64,000 bases of DNA from NCBI RefSeq assembly GCF_005048855.1, contig NZ_SUME01000006.1:1-64000 (forward strand), given 5' to 3'. Shown one piece after another: positions 5,907-14,484 of this stretch. A program made the translations under genes and the position numbers. The DNA comes from Sphingobacterium olei (lineage in GTDB: Bacteria > Bacteroidota > Bacteroidia > Sphingobacteriales > Sphingobacteriaceae). Below the pieces are notes generated by a model. That model had not been told where the DNA came from, searched no databases, and saw only the letters and a program-made list of their open reading frames with translations. Position 1 is the first letter of the stretch, and every line of letters begins with the position of its first letter.

Positions 5907-7613
5907 CTAGGGGTTGACAACTTCAAATACATCATCTACTTGCATCCAATGCGCAAATACTTGTGCACTAATTTTATACTTACCGGGTTGAGCATACCGT
6001 GGAACTTCAATTTGCACCTCATCTCCTGATGGATTCATTCGATAAGCAAATACAAAGGTGTCTCCAAAAAATACTGTTGCGAAAGCAAGGGATTTACCTT
6101 TTAAGGTAACCATAGATCCAGGTTGTCCCTTCTTGGGAGAAAAACCTGTATACTGAGCGAGAGCCACGTCGATGCTTAACGCGGTAGGTACAATATGCTG
6201 TTCACCGTACTCGTTGTTGAAGTAGCCGATAGACAATTTATGCTTACCAGCGCTTAATTTTGGGATAGTAAAACGTAGCTGTCCGTCTGTTGCTGCTATC
6301 CCATATTCTATGTTTTCTTCAAAAATAACATTGTAAAACTTTCCATTGATAAAATTACCATAGATGGTAACTTCACTTCCCATTGCAGTATTTTGTTGAT
6401 CTATGCGGGTGGCTACTAATTTTTCTACGCGGAGTGTAGTTTGACTGCTTATGGTGTAGCTGTTGCTGATGATGGTGATCGGATATTCACCTTCGGCCAT
6501 ATTTCCTATGGAAAAACTCATAATGCCTTGGTTGTTACTGCGTACTTGTACGGCCTGCGAGCCAAATTGGTAGCTTACCTCGCCAAAGATATTGTTGAAG
6601 CCTATATTCTTGAGGTGTGCTGAGCTGTGCGGATGTATCCGGTTTTCTATGAATCCGATATTCGTCGGATCTGGCCGTAGGATCTGTAATTTATGCGGAA
6701 AGATAACCGTATCTCTGCCATTGTAGTACCCTAGGCGATAACTGTCTCCTTCTGATGCGTTGATGTAATCACGGATAGAAATATAGGATTCGTACCGTGC
6801 CATTCTATTGCCTATTATTACTTGAAAATAAGGGTAGGTAGGGCTGTCGGAACTTGGTTGTAGCTGTAAAGACTCTATCCAGGATAATGTGTAATTTGAG
6901 GGTGGGTTTAACTTTCCGAGGATGTCGACTTCTATTAAATAATGCTTATGGGGATAGCTTCCATTGTTTGTTATTGGCGTCAAATATAATGCAACCTTAT
7001 TGGCGCTAATGCCAAGAGGTAAAGTCAGTTGTAGGCTCGAGTTATTATCCGTGATATCAAAAGGAACAGTTACACTTGTATTGGTATTGATGTCTATAAC
7101 TAAGTTATATTTACCTTTAATATCTTCAAAACTGCCTTTTAAGGTGATTTTCTCTCCACCATATACCTTGAATTCTTGGTTTGGATGTATAGAGAACGGA
7201 TTAGCGTAGTCTTTGCTGTAATTCAGTATATTGCCTCGAGTGGTATCTTGTTCTGTTCGAAGGTAGTATGTATAGCTGATGCCCCTATCGGCCGCAACTT
7301 TCCACTCGCCGGTAAGGGGAAAGCGTATCTTTCCAGGTTGTGCGTCTTTGCCGAGGGAGAAATTGTGCACGCCTCTTTTTCCACTAGCATCGTAGTATTC
7401 GACATCGAAGCCATGATCAACAACTTTTGCTTGCGCATTGAGATAGGTTACAGCTGCAGTTAATACAACTTGTTCTGAATTGATAATTTCGACGGCTAGC
7501 GTTTCTACTTGCGTTGGCTTTTCATCTTTATAGGGTATAATTTCTTCTTGTTTGCAACTATATTGAAAAAGAGATACAGTTACAAGACATAGAACAAGTA
7601 CTATTTTGTTCAT
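5907..7613 (-). CDS. IPT/TIG domain lipoprotein, first of three paralogues
   Basis: A 568-residue lipoprotein with lipobox Cys20 (LFQYSC). It has the same arrangement as the next two genes, including GYYNGRDTVIFPHK, the following HPHSSAHL segment and a C-terminal IPT/TIG domain (GFSPKKGQPGSMVTLKGKSL). It is the promoter-proximal gene of the three-gene operon. An AT-rich leader at 7614-7680 precedes it, with TATATTTA (minus strand) as a weak -7 candidate. No SusC/SusD pair adjoins this operon, so these proteins do not look like ordinary polysaccharide-locus lipoproteins. Confidence 0.7.
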   Translation of the reverse strand: MNKIVLVLCLVTVSLFQYSCKQEEIIPYKDEKPTQVETLAVEIINSEQVVLTAAVTYLNAQAKVVDHGFDVEYYDASGKRGVHNFSLGKDAQPGKIRFPLTGEWKVAADRGISYTYYLRTEQDTTRGNILNYSKDYANPFSIHPNQEFKVYGGEKITLKGSFEDIKGKYNLVIDINTNTSVTVPFDITDNNSSLQLTLPLGISANKVALYLTPITNNGSYPHKHYLIEVDILGKLNPPSNYTLSWIESLQLQPSSDSPTYPYFQVIIGNRMARYESYISIRDYINASEGDSYRLGYYNGRDTVIFPHKLQILRPDPTNIGFIENRIHPHSSAHLKNIGFNNIFGEVSYQFGSQAVQVRSNNQGIMSFSIGNMAEGEYPITIISNSYTISSQTTLRVEKLVATRIDQQNTAMGSEVTIYGNFINGKFYNVIFEENIEYGIAATDGQLRFTIPKLSAGKHKLSIGYFNNEYGEQHIVPTALSIDVALAQYTGFSPKKGQPGSMVTLKGKSLAFATVFFGDTFVFAYRMNPSGDEVQIEVPRYAQPGKYKISAQVFAHWMQVDDVFEVVNP

Positions 7614-7691
7614 AAAATTAAGCTAATAAGTTTGTGCCGTAAATATAAATAATTTATAGATATTTCGTTCTTTTTATTTTGAAATTGTTCT

Positions 7692-7758
7692 GATCGGTGC
7701 TGCGGTTGGTTACTTGGTGAGTCGGCTGTTGGAAGGCAAACGACGATGGCAATCCTAG
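7692..7758 (+). pseudogene. Truncated copy 1 of the 58-residue membrane protein gene
   Basis: The frame encodes IGAAVGYLVSRLLEGKRRWQS and then stops. It matches the C-terminal helix and basic tail of the gene at 2245-2421 (IGAAVSYLVSRLLEGKRRRR) and lacks the first half. The end is fused to GGCAATCCTAG, which looks like the end of a REP unit. Confidence 0.75.
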
Positions 7759-7767
7759 AGGGGCTCG

Positions 7768-7817
7768 TAATTAGTGACGAGTGATTGGTGACTAGGAGTT
7801 AGAAGACTAGGGAGCAG
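7768..7817. repeat. Degenerate 7-bp tandem repeats, TGACTAG type
   Basis: Units TAATTAG, TGACGAG, TGATTGG, TGACTAG and GAGTTAG run from 7768 to 7802 in phase, followed by an 8-bp unit and one more heptamer to 7817. The block and the AACTGTTATTCTCGTC that follows match the arrangement at 1734-1799, so block and REP were copied together. Confidence 0.8.
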
Positions 7818-7829
7818 AACTGTTATTCT

Positions 7830-7864
7830 CGTCTTTGCGAGGAGCATCGCGACGCGGCAATCTT
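7830..7864. repeat. REP-like element, single copy
   Basis: This matches unit A at 1795-1829 apart from a short change in the middle (AGCATCGCG in place of AGCGTAGCG). The inverted partner unit is absent here. Confidence 0.7.
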
Positions 7865-7870
7865 AGAGGG

Positions 7871-8063
7871 GTGCTCCATCTGGAATAGCTTCGATTGGTC
7901 TAACATGCTCCATACCGCGCTGATGGCCGCGATCGGTGCTGCGGTCAGTTACTTAGTAAGTCGGCTGTTGGAAGGCAAGCGACGGCGGCGGCGGTATATA
8001 TTAAACTCTATTTACTGCTTGGTAATCCGCTCACTGGATTTCACCGTCCTGAACAGGGTTTAG
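7871..8063 (+). pseudogene. Truncated copy 2 of the 58-residue membrane protein gene
   Basis: Bases 7871-7997 correspond to 2292-2418 with about three substitutions, so the duplication is recent. The first 15 codons are missing. Because the copy joins other sequence at about 7998, the original stop is lost and the frame runs on to TAG at 8061-8063. The terminator found after the intact gene is absent. An internal ATG could still allow a short membrane peptide. Confidence 0.75.
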
Positions 8064-8122
8064 GCCGCTAAGCCTGCTAAATCCCAAACCGTCTGCTCTC
8101 TTTATAAACCACCATGTCGTTC

Positions 8123-8746
8123 TTACTGGATCGGTTCAAGAAGTTTCAGGAGCTCGGTAACAACGGCTTCTTCGTCTGGAGGGTTGGGAGCCAAGGCCGC
8201 AATGTCATCACGCTGTACAGGGCCGTATGAGCCTGTTAAGGTAATGCCTTGATTTCGCATATTGTTCGTGACCTTGAGCACATGTATTTCGTAACGCCAG
8301 TCTGCTTTTGTCTGATCTTGGTAACGGATGGCAAATACATTTTGATAGGGAGCCTTGCCCAATCGTTCGTCCTGTATTTCAATAAATCCGTGGGATTGTT
8401 CTAAAATTTCTTTTTTACTATCCGTACCTAGCCCCGAAGAACAGCTTAGCACGCGATGTGCGGTTACTTGATCATTATTCTGATTCCAGTCCCAGTTAAG
8501 GGTATAATAATAGGTATACACCGGGATAGGGTAACTGCCGACATCGGTAAATGATTCGCTGCTCAAACTATAATCCTGCATGAGGGATTCAATTAATCCA
8601 TTGCCCTCAGTACCTTGCGTAATATGTTTTAAACGAGATCCCTGACCAGTAACAATATCCTCGTCAGTGCCCTGATCTTTTCCGCAGGAAATGAATAATA
8701 ATAAATAACCGGTGGTGATAAATGCAAGAATAATTCGGAATACCAT
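8123..8746 (-). CDS. Hypothetical lipoprotein
   Basis: A 207-residue lipoprotein if started at 8746, which places the signal peptide (MVFRIILAFITTGYLLLFIS) directly before lipobox Cys21 followed by GKDQG. A 15-codon upstream extension is possible but not signal-like. The mature part contains VYTYYYTLNWDWN and a region with alternating strands; no known domain is recognised. It lies on the same strand as the WG-repeat-like lipoprotein upstream (96 bp apart). Role unknown, presumably in the envelope. Confidence 0.6.
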   Translation of the reverse strand: MVFRIILAFITTGYLLLFISCGKDQGTDEDIVTGQGSRLKHITQGTEGNGLIESLMQDYSLSSESFTDVGSYPIPVYTYYYTLNWDWNQNNDQVTAHRVLSCSSGLGTDSKKEILEQSHGFIEIQDERLGKAPYQNVFAIRYQDQTKADWRYEIHVLKVTNNMRNQGITLTGSYGPVQRDDIAALAPNPPDEEAVVTELLKLLEPIQ

Positions 8747-8842
8747 ATGTTGCTTTTCCAGCAAGATCGTTATTTGGGGATTCATTTCCATGATAAAAAA
8801 TGAAAATACTGGTTTTCGTGGATATAATATTCCCTCGCATAC

Positions 8843-9982
8843 CTATGGTATGGAGACACTTATCAGTTTGTAGCCATCGTCGGTTCGTAAAAAATCAAAG
8901 TGGTCCTGTTGTAAGTCTGTTTCGGTGTTATACGAGATTACGATCTGTTTTATGGGATACCTCCAAACTAAGGCTTCTCCACAGTTATTATAGAATTTGG
9001 TAAAAAAATCCCATTCATAAATGTAGGGGTTAAGCCCGTCGGTGAAAATATGATAATCAGTTTTGTCATCCTTCAGGGACATTAATTTCGATTGGATGAG
9101 ATCAAAGTTGCGGTCTATAAAACTTAGTTTATTTTCTGCCACCCATCCAACATCCTCTTTCCAAAAGCTGATCGAATCATGTGCACTATTCTGCAAGTTT
9201 TCTTTTGTAAAGTTAGCCAGTAGATCCTTGTTCAACCAAGCTTTAAATTCGCTGTCAAAGTCGACGAAGGAGTAATATTTGCCGTTGGTGGCTTTAAAGC
9301 TTTTTCGTATCGGATCGTTACTTGCTTTGTCCGATATTGCTAAGGAATAGAAATTTAAGTCATCGTCGCGTTTGAAATTTTCAATCAGTATATGGCCGTT
9401 CGTATCGATCAAAAATTCCTTGCCGCCTTCCCAACTGTAATGCTCACCGCCTGGGTAATATTTTTTCTCGGCGCCCTTTAAGGCCATTAGCATGCCATTT
9501 CTCGCCTGTGTTAAATCATTATATTCGGCAGGAATAATCACGTCTCCGTTTTTATTTAATAAGCCTACTTTGTCCGTTTTATGATTTTTGAAACGGATAA
9601 AGCCCTCATGCTCACAATCTGGGGTATTGTCGAAAAAATATAGACTATCTCTACCAAATTGTTTTCCGGTTTTGGTCAAATAATAACTTGACCACTTATT
9701 ATCTACTTCTTCGGTGACGGCTGTGATATGATCCAATACATAAAGGTATGATACGCCCACAAATTTAGGCTCGACCATGATATTGCCGGCGGCATCCTTA
9801 AAACCAAATTGAGTACTATCCGCATTCCAATACGTATACCACCGGCTCGTATCGGAAGATTCCTTGCTGTCCATAAGCTCCTGACGTCCATCAGTAGATC
9901 TGGGGTTGCTGCAGCTCAGCCAGGCTGTCGGTAAAATAGCCAGTAAGAATAGGTGTATGGATTTCTTTAAGAATGTACACAT
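8843..9982 (-). CDS. WG-repeat-like lipoprotein
   Basis: A 379-residue lipoprotein with lipobox Cys24 (AWLSC). The N-terminal half has repeats in the style of WG/KWG beta-repeats: FGFKDAAGNIMVEPKF, VGLLNKNGDVIIPAEY and FLIDTNGHILIENF, each about 50-60 residues apart. These repeats usually build a beta-propeller-like surface for protein or ligand contact. The C-terminal part (from about residue 230) is not recognised. No enzyme motif is seen. Upstream lies a 213-bp region containing the 33-bp repeats. Confidence 0.6.
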   Translation of the reverse strand: MCTFLKKSIHLFLLAILPTAWLSCSNPRSTDGRQELMDSKESSDTSRWYTYWNADSTQFGFKDAAGNIMVEPKFVGVSYLYVLDHITAVTEEVDNKWSSYYLTKTGKQFGRDSLYFFDNTPDCEHEGFIRFKNHKTDKVGLLNKNGDVIIPAEYNDLTQARNGMLMALKGAEKKYYPGGEHYSWEGGKEFLIDTNGHILIENFKRDDDLNFYSLAISDKASNDPIRKSFKATNGKYYSFVDFDSEFKAWLNKDLLANFTKENLQNSAHDSISFWKEDVGWVAENKLSFIDRNFDLIQSKLMSLKDDKTDYHIFTDGLNPYIYEWDFFTKFYNNCGEALVWRYPIKQIVISYNTETDLQQDHFDFLRTDDGYKLISVSIP

Positions 9983-10107
9983 GTATATATCAGTTATGCC
10001 TAACCAAATCTACCTAATTTAATACTGAAAAGAAACAATGCAGCAAGGGATTTAACGGCAGTAGCTTCTCATAAAGATTCCGTTTTATAAAGACATAACA
10101 CAAAAAT

Positions 10108-10211
10108 ATGTACGACTTTCTGTGGTATACTACATTTTTATGTACGACTTTTTGTATACTCACTACACTTTTATGTACGACTTTTTGTGGTAGTGCTACA
10201 CTTTTATGTAG
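10108..10211. repeat. 32-33-bp direct repeats, three copies plus a partial fourth
   Basis: ATGTACGACTTT recurs at 10108, 10140 and 10173, with a partial ATGTAGGAG at 10206, so the spacings are 32, 33 and 33 bp, about three helical turns. Each full unit also carries a TGTGGTAGTGCTACAC-like imperfect dyad. The fourth unit runs into the 3' end of the MdaB-like gene and encodes its last residues. The array sits 126 bp upstream of the WG-repeat lipoprotein start and could be its regulatory region. Confidence 0.8.
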
Positions 10212-10807
10212 GAGTTTTGAATTTTATGCTCCAAATGCTCCATATACGCTTTGCGGTAATTGGAAATTCGCTCTTCCGTTGCATCTTTTTCGACATCGTG
10301 AAAATGAAATCCAGCTATGCGATCCATGCCTGTAAATTGGTTCATCTTATGGAAGCCAAACAATACGCCATCGTCGACCGACTGCTGTTCGAAGAATTCG
10401 CCGGGTAAGGTAAATGCGGTATCCGGAGCATTCCACGACGTGGTAACCATATAGTGTTTGCCCTGCATCAAGCCGCCTTTACCGTAGTTGATTGCCGGAT
10501 TTTTGCGACTTCTACCGTCGCTGGCATACATGCCGTTCTGATGCCCCGCCGTAAATACCTCGTCGATATATTTCTTGAGTCCGTAGGGAACCTGAAACCA
10601 CCAGATCGGCATATGATAGATAATGACGTCGGCCCATTTGTAGTTTTCTACTTCTGCAACGGCATCATAGTCATCGTTGATGTTCGTGATGCGGTATGCA
10701 ACCTGGTTTTTGTCAAGAACCGTTTGTGTCCATTCGGTAACGCTGTTGTTGAATTTGCCACCCGAGTGGGCGAAAGTTTGTCCGGCATTGATGATAAATA
10801 TGTTCAT
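10196..10807 (-). CDS. mdaB: NAD(P)H:quinone oxidoreductase, MdaB-like flavodoxin fold
   Basis: A 203-residue cytoplasmic flavoprotein. It starts MNIFIINAGQTFAHSGG, as in MdaB-type quinone reductases, and contains the flavin-binding loop HMPIWWFQVPYGLKKYIDEV (about residues 65-84) and GKHYMVTTSWNAP near the C-terminal half. The enzyme class reduces quinones by two electrons using NAD(P)H and FAD, protecting against quinone stress. It is divergent from a LysR gene across 99 bp, the usual arrangement for a regulator and its target. The final codons are formed by the 33-bp repeat array, so the C-terminus may vary between strains. Confidence 0.8.
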   Translation of the reverse strand: MNIFIINAGQTFAHSGGKFNNSVTEWTQTVLDKNQVAYRITNINDDYDAVAEVENYKWADVIIYHMPIWWFQVPYGLKKYIDEVFTAGHQNGMYASDGRSRKNPAINYGKGGLMQGKHYMVTTSWNAPDTAFTLPGEFFEQQSVDDGVLFGFHKMNQFTGMDRIAGFHFHDVEKDATEERISNYRKAYMEHLEHKIQNSYIKV

Positions 10808-10846
10808 GTCTCTATGTGTTTTATTATTGTTTATGCAAATATCCTG

Positions 10847-10887
10847 TATATTTGTCTATATTTAAAATAACTTAAATTGTATATTTG
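10847..10887 (+). promoter_or_regulatory. Divergent promoter region of the mdaB-lysR pair
   Basis: TATATTTG, a perfect TAnnTTTG -7 box, occurs at 10847-10854 and again at 10880-10887, 33 bp apart. The second is 20 bp before the LysR start and is its likely -7 box. The first may be part of the upstream element or a LysR-binding region. No exact -7 box was seen for the mdaB direction (GATATTTG is near). Confidence 0.45.
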
Positions 10888-10906
10888 TATCATAATAATT
10901 ATAGTT

Positions 10907-11842
10907 ATGCGATGGAATCTAGAATGGCTACGTACCTTTAAGGCCATATACGACACAGGAACATTATCCGCTGCTGCGCAGGAGTTGTTTATTTCCCAAC
11001 CGGGGGTAAGCCTTCATTTGGGTTCGCTCGAAGCTTTCACGGGAGATAAGTTATTTGATCGCTCGGCGCGCCGCATGGTGCCCACCGAGAAGGGAAAGAT
11101 GTTGTACAACTGTATATTGGAGCCGCTGAAAAAGTTGGAAGCGGCAGAACAGCACTTTCATAAGCGCACACAGCCTGCCCGCGCCACCATTAGTGTGGGG
11201 ATGTGTTTCGAAACATTCCAATATACATTGGAAGAACATATCAACGAGCTGCCCTTTAACCTGATCATCAAATTTGGGGAATACCCACAAATGCAACAGG
11301 ATCTGGATAATGGGTTGCTCGATCTGATCGTGACACCGCAAAAGGGAAGTCAGCAAAATCTGGAATACCGGCCATTTACGAAAGAACGTATCGTGCTGAT
11401 TGCAGGTAGCAATACCGATACGCAGGAGATTGAACGGCTCCTGGGGGAAAATGATCTGAAGCAGGTGGTGCAATTGCTGAAACAGGAACTGTGGTATAGC
11501 ACGGCTGCGGATATGGAGCACTTGAAAAATTTTTGGATCAAGAATTTTGGACAACATCCGGATTTTAGTCCCAATTATATCGTGCCCAATATCAGCTCCA
11601 TTATACGTTGCCTGAGTGACTGTGTGGGATTTTCCGTGGTGCCTGATTTCCTTTGCTGCGAAGCCATTGCTGCAGGTAAGGTAAAACTGCTGTGGGAAGG
11701 CAACACGCCGCTGGAGAATACCTTATATTTTGGCACACGCAAAAAGACCATGTATCAGCCAGAGATAGAACGTTTAGAGCAGCTCTTCCAAAAAAAATGG
11801 GAGTGGATGGCAGACGCGCACCAACCGAGTGCGGCGAGCTAG
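10907..11842 (+). CDS. LysR-family transcriptional regulator
   Basis: A 311-residue regulator. The start at 10907 (MRWNLEWLRTFKAIYDTG) gives the normal LysR N-terminus; an upstream in-frame ATG would only add an isoleucine-rich stretch. The helix-turn-helix is at about residues 18-50 (GTLSAAAQELFISQPGVSLH), followed by a LysR substrate-binding domain. Divergent orientation from the MdaB-like quinone reductase suggests it controls that gene in response to a quinone or electrophile. Its TAG stop shares CTAG with the stop of the facing response-regulator gene, so the two genes overlap tail to tail by 4 bp. Confidence 0.85.
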   Translation: MRWNLEWLRTFKAIYDTGTLSAAAQELFISQPGVSLHLGSLEAFTGDKLFDRSARRMVPTEKGKMLYNCILEPLKKLEAAEQHFHKRTQPARATISVGMCFETFQYTLEEHINELPFNLIIKFGEYPQMQQDLDNGLLDLIVTPQKGSQQNLEYRPFTKERIVLIAGSNTDTQEIERLLGENDLKQVVQLLKQELWYSTAADMEHLKNFWIKNFGQHPDFSPNYIVPNISSIIRCLSDCVGFSVVPDFLCCEAIAAGKVKLLWEGNTPLENTLYFGTRKKTMYQPEIERLEQLFQKKWEWMADAHQPSAAS

Positions 11843-12450
11843 ATAAACTTCATCTCGGTGGCTTTATGGATCAGGGAGGCCGAATTGGCAACCTTGAATT
11901 TTTGCAGCAGGTTGCGGCGATGGCTTTCGACGGTTAGCGGGCTGATAAACATCAGTTCGCCTATTTTTGGGGTGGTATGCCCCTGCGCCATTAAAGCCAA
12001 TACTTCGCGTTCCCGTTGGCTAACGGTGGGTATCTCGTCTTGCTTGTCCGTTAAGATAAAGGTCATCTCCTTGCTCAGTACCTGTTCGCCCCGCATCACG
12101 GCTTCTATCCCTTCGATCAGTTCATCAGCGGATACATTTTTGAGCAGGTACCCCATTGCACCGGCCTTTAACATCCGTAGGGCAATGCTCCCTTCGTTGA
12201 GGTTGCTGATCGCGATAACCTGCGTACCGGGATATTCTTTTTTGATGATTTCTGTCGCATCGATGCCATTCATATCGGGCATATTGATATCGACAAGGAT
12301 GACATCTACCGTTTCGATGGCTAAGAAATCGAAGGCGTCTTTCGCATTGCTGAACGAACCGCGTAGCTCGATCGTCGACGTGTTTTTTAGGATGAATTCG
12401 AAACCATTGAGTACCAGTGGATGGTCATCGATTATTATTACAGAAATCAT
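11839..12450 (-). CDS. LuxR/NarL-type response regulator
   Basis: A 203-residue response regulator. The receiver domain (residues 1-120) has the acidic pair at D8-D9, the phospho-acceptor Asp54 in VILVDINMPDMNG, and the conserved Lys in the GYLLKN segment. The C-terminal LuxR-type helix-turn-helix (about 140-200) contains SQREREVLALMAQGHTTPKI. Its ATG overlaps the stop of the histidine-kinase gene by 4 bp (ATGA, 12447-12450), which indicates they are a cognate pair translated together. The target genes are not evident; the lipoprotein genes upstream of the kinase are candidates. Confidence 0.9.
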   Translation of the reverse strand: MISVIIIDDHPLVLNGFEFILKNTSTIELRGSFSNAKDAFDFLAIETVDVILVDINMPDMNGIDATEIIKKEYPGTQVIAISNLNEGSIALRMLKAGAMGYLLKNVSADELIEGIEAVMRGEQVLSKEMTFILTDKQDEIPTVSQREREVLALMAQGHTTPKIGELMFISPLTVESHRRNLLQKFKVANSASLIHKATEMKFI

Positions 12451-14438
12451 ATTATTCCTTCTAACTTAAATTGAATATGAAATGCAGCGCCTTTTCCCGT
12501 TGCCGCATCAATCTCCAGGTGTCCATTTAAGATCTCTATCCGGTTACGGATGTTAGATAGTCCGATGCCTTCCTGTTTCATTTCTTCCCCATATGGATCA
12601 AATCCCTTGCCATTATCTTCTACGGAAATGTAAAAATATCCATCAGCCTCGGAGCACTGTACCCAGATCTGAGAGGCATCGCTATGCTTCAGGGCATTGG
12701 TAAGCAGTTCCTGCACGATACGATATACCGCAATCAGAAAAGACTGGCTGTAATCTGGGCGTAAATTAGACGCTTGAAAATCAATCTGTAAGTGGGGCAA
12801 CGCCATCGCGTTGCACAGATCGCGTAGGGATGCTTCCAGCCCCATGTACAACAACGACTCGGGCATCATATTGCGGGCTATTCGCCGTAGTTCGTTGACC
12901 GAGTGGTCCATTTGGTTGATGATCGTATATAAATCCGTAGATGATGCGGTTTGTGGCTGCGTCTTCGATTCTCTGTTGGCAACAGCCGATAATCTGAGCT
13001 TCACGCTGGCAAGCATACCGCCTAGACCGTCGTGCAGATCGCGGGCAATACGGCTGCGCTCCCGTTCTTGTCCTTGCAACATGGCATTAAAGAGGTTGAG
13101 TTGCTCCTTTTGTGCCGCCAGTCGTTTTCTGTTTTTTAATGCTGTATACCACATGTAGCTGAGCATGCCGAGTACGATTGTGGTAAGCAGAAAAATACCG
13201 GCGACCATACGTGTGCGCTGGATCGCGAGCTGCTGTTGTTGATTGGCCGCTTTTACCCGTAGCAGCTCGTTTTCCTTTTCGGCGGTCTGGTATTTTTTCT
13301 CTAGCTCGAGCGTGATCGCGTCGCCCTTATCGGTTAGGATGGTATCCACGAGCTGTTTATACTGTTCATACCAGGTTGTAGCCTCTTCGTATTTACCCAA
13401 TTGGGAGGCGGTATGGGCAAGATTGTAGTACACCATCTGCTTGTTCTTCAGCGAAGATTTTTCCTGTACATAGGGCAGTACTTCACGCAGCTTGGCCATG
13501 GCCCTTGCGGGCTGGTTACGTGTCTGAAAGGCCTCAAATTGGCTGAAAAGGATGGAGGCCACCATATCGTTATTGTGCTGCTCTTTCGCACCGGCCAGTG
13601 CTTTTTCAAAATGGAAGTTTGCCCGATCGAAATTTCGCTGCGTTTCCCAATAGCTTCCTGCTACGTTATGATAGATTGGGAGGTAAGAAGAAGTGGGTAT
13701 GGATTTCGCCGTGTTGGCGGCGCTGTCGAGCAGGGTACGCGCATAGCTGTGCTGCTCGCTGAACAAGGCGTTGCGGGCGGCATTGACAAAAAGGGTAAGC
13801 CGTTGTTCATCGGCACCGGTTCTTCCTTTCAGCAGCGCCAGGGCATCTTGGTAGTAGGTGGTTGCTTTATCATACTCTTCCAGGTTCATGAGCGCCATTG
13901 CCACATTCTGGTAATTATTGCCCATGAGTGTCGAGTCTCCGATCTGTTTGGCCATGGGGATGACCTTCTCCAGGAGTACCTGCACATATTCGGAGGGGTT
14001 GCCTTCCCTTTGCAATAGCGCACCGTAGCTTCCCCAAAGGCGGGCACGGTACCGGGTGGCCGCTAGGCTATTTTTTTTGGGTATATCTTGGCGGAGAAAG
14101 CTGTCGGCCTGCATATACTGTTGCTTTGACTTTATGGGGTCGATATCGAAATGAATCGCTGCCCGATAGAAATGCAGTAGGCCTTGATAATAGTTTGTTT
14201 TGCTTTTATCGCCCAGCTGCTTTTCACTTTCAGCGACGTATTGCCGTGCTTTTGCCGCGTCGTAGTCTGACCAAAAGAAGCTCAGGTCCAATAGTGCTAA
14301 CGCCTTTTCTTCCCGATCGTCGATGTGCTGCAGTTGCTGGTACAGGCTGTCGCCATAGTGCTTCAGCTCTTCTTTTGATTGGGCGAAGATCTGCGTTATG
14401 GAGAGTAGGTAAGCGAGAAGGGCTGCCAGTTTATACAT
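12447..14438 (-). CDS. TPR-containing sensor histidine kinase (HisKA_3 family)
   Basis: A 663-residue membrane kinase. A signal peptide (residues 1-19) is followed by a periplasmic region of tetratricopeptide repeats (about 30-365), a coiled-coil linker, one membrane helix (411-431), a HisKA_3 dimerisation domain with phospho-acceptor His469 in RSRIARDLHDGLGG, and a HATPase_c domain at the C-terminus (DNGKGFDP and GIGLSNIRNRI). The family autophosphorylates and passes phosphate to NarL-type regulators. The signal sensed by the TPR region is unknown. It forms a two-gene operon with the response regulator. Confidence 0.9.
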   Translation of the reverse strand: MYKLAALLAYLLSITQIFAQSKEELKHYGDSLYQQLQHIDDREEKALALLDLSFFWSDYDAAKARQYVAESEKQLGDKSKTNYYQGLLHFYRAAIHFDIDPIKSKQQYMQADSFLRQDIPKKNSLAATRYRARLWGSYGALLQREGNPSEYVQVLLEKVIPMAKQIGDSTLMGNNYQNVAMALMNLEEYDKATTYYQDALALLKGRTGADEQRLTLFVNAARNALFSEQHSYARTLLDSAANTAKSIPTSSYLPIYHNVAGSYWETQRNFDRANFHFEKALAGAKEQHNNDMVASILFSQFEAFQTRNQPARAMAKLREVLPYVQEKSSLKNKQMVYYNLAHTASQLGKYEEATTWYEQYKQLVDTILTDKGDAITLELEKKYQTAEKENELLRVKAANQQQQLAIQRTRMVAGIFLLTTIVLGMLSYMWYTALKNRKRLAAQKEQLNLFNAMLQGQERERSRIARDLHDGLGGMLASVKLRLSAVANRESKTQPQTASSTDLYTIINQMDHSVNELRRIARNMMPESLLYMGLEASLRDLCNAMALPHLQIDFQASNLRPDYSQSFLIAVYRIVQELLTNALKHSDASQIWVQCSEADGYFYISVEDNGKGFDPYGEEMKQEGIGLSNIRNRIEILNGHLEIDAATGKGAAFHIQFKLEGII

Positions 14439-14484
14439 TATTGCGTTTCTTGATTCATGCTCAAATTACAGATTAATCTGCAAA

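Larger units (their letters stand above)
7614..8122. other. Intergenic segment of repeat debris and truncated gene copies
   Basis: This 509-bp stretch holds the AT-rich leader of the IPT operon (7614-7680), two truncated copies of the 58-residue gene, a heptamer block, and one REP-like unit. After 8063 I see only a possible imperfect hairpin near 8055-8090, which may terminate the minus-strand gene ending at 8123. No intact gene is present. Confidence 0.7.

Noticed and set aside
7871..8063. Intact second gene for the membrane peptide
   Set aside because: It lacks the first 15 codons and the native stop, and reads into unrelated DNA, so it is treated as a truncated copy.
10108..10408. Plus-strand ORFs over the 33-bp repeats
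   Set aside because: They are antisense to the MdaB-like gene or made of the repeat itself, with hydrophobic nonsense translations.
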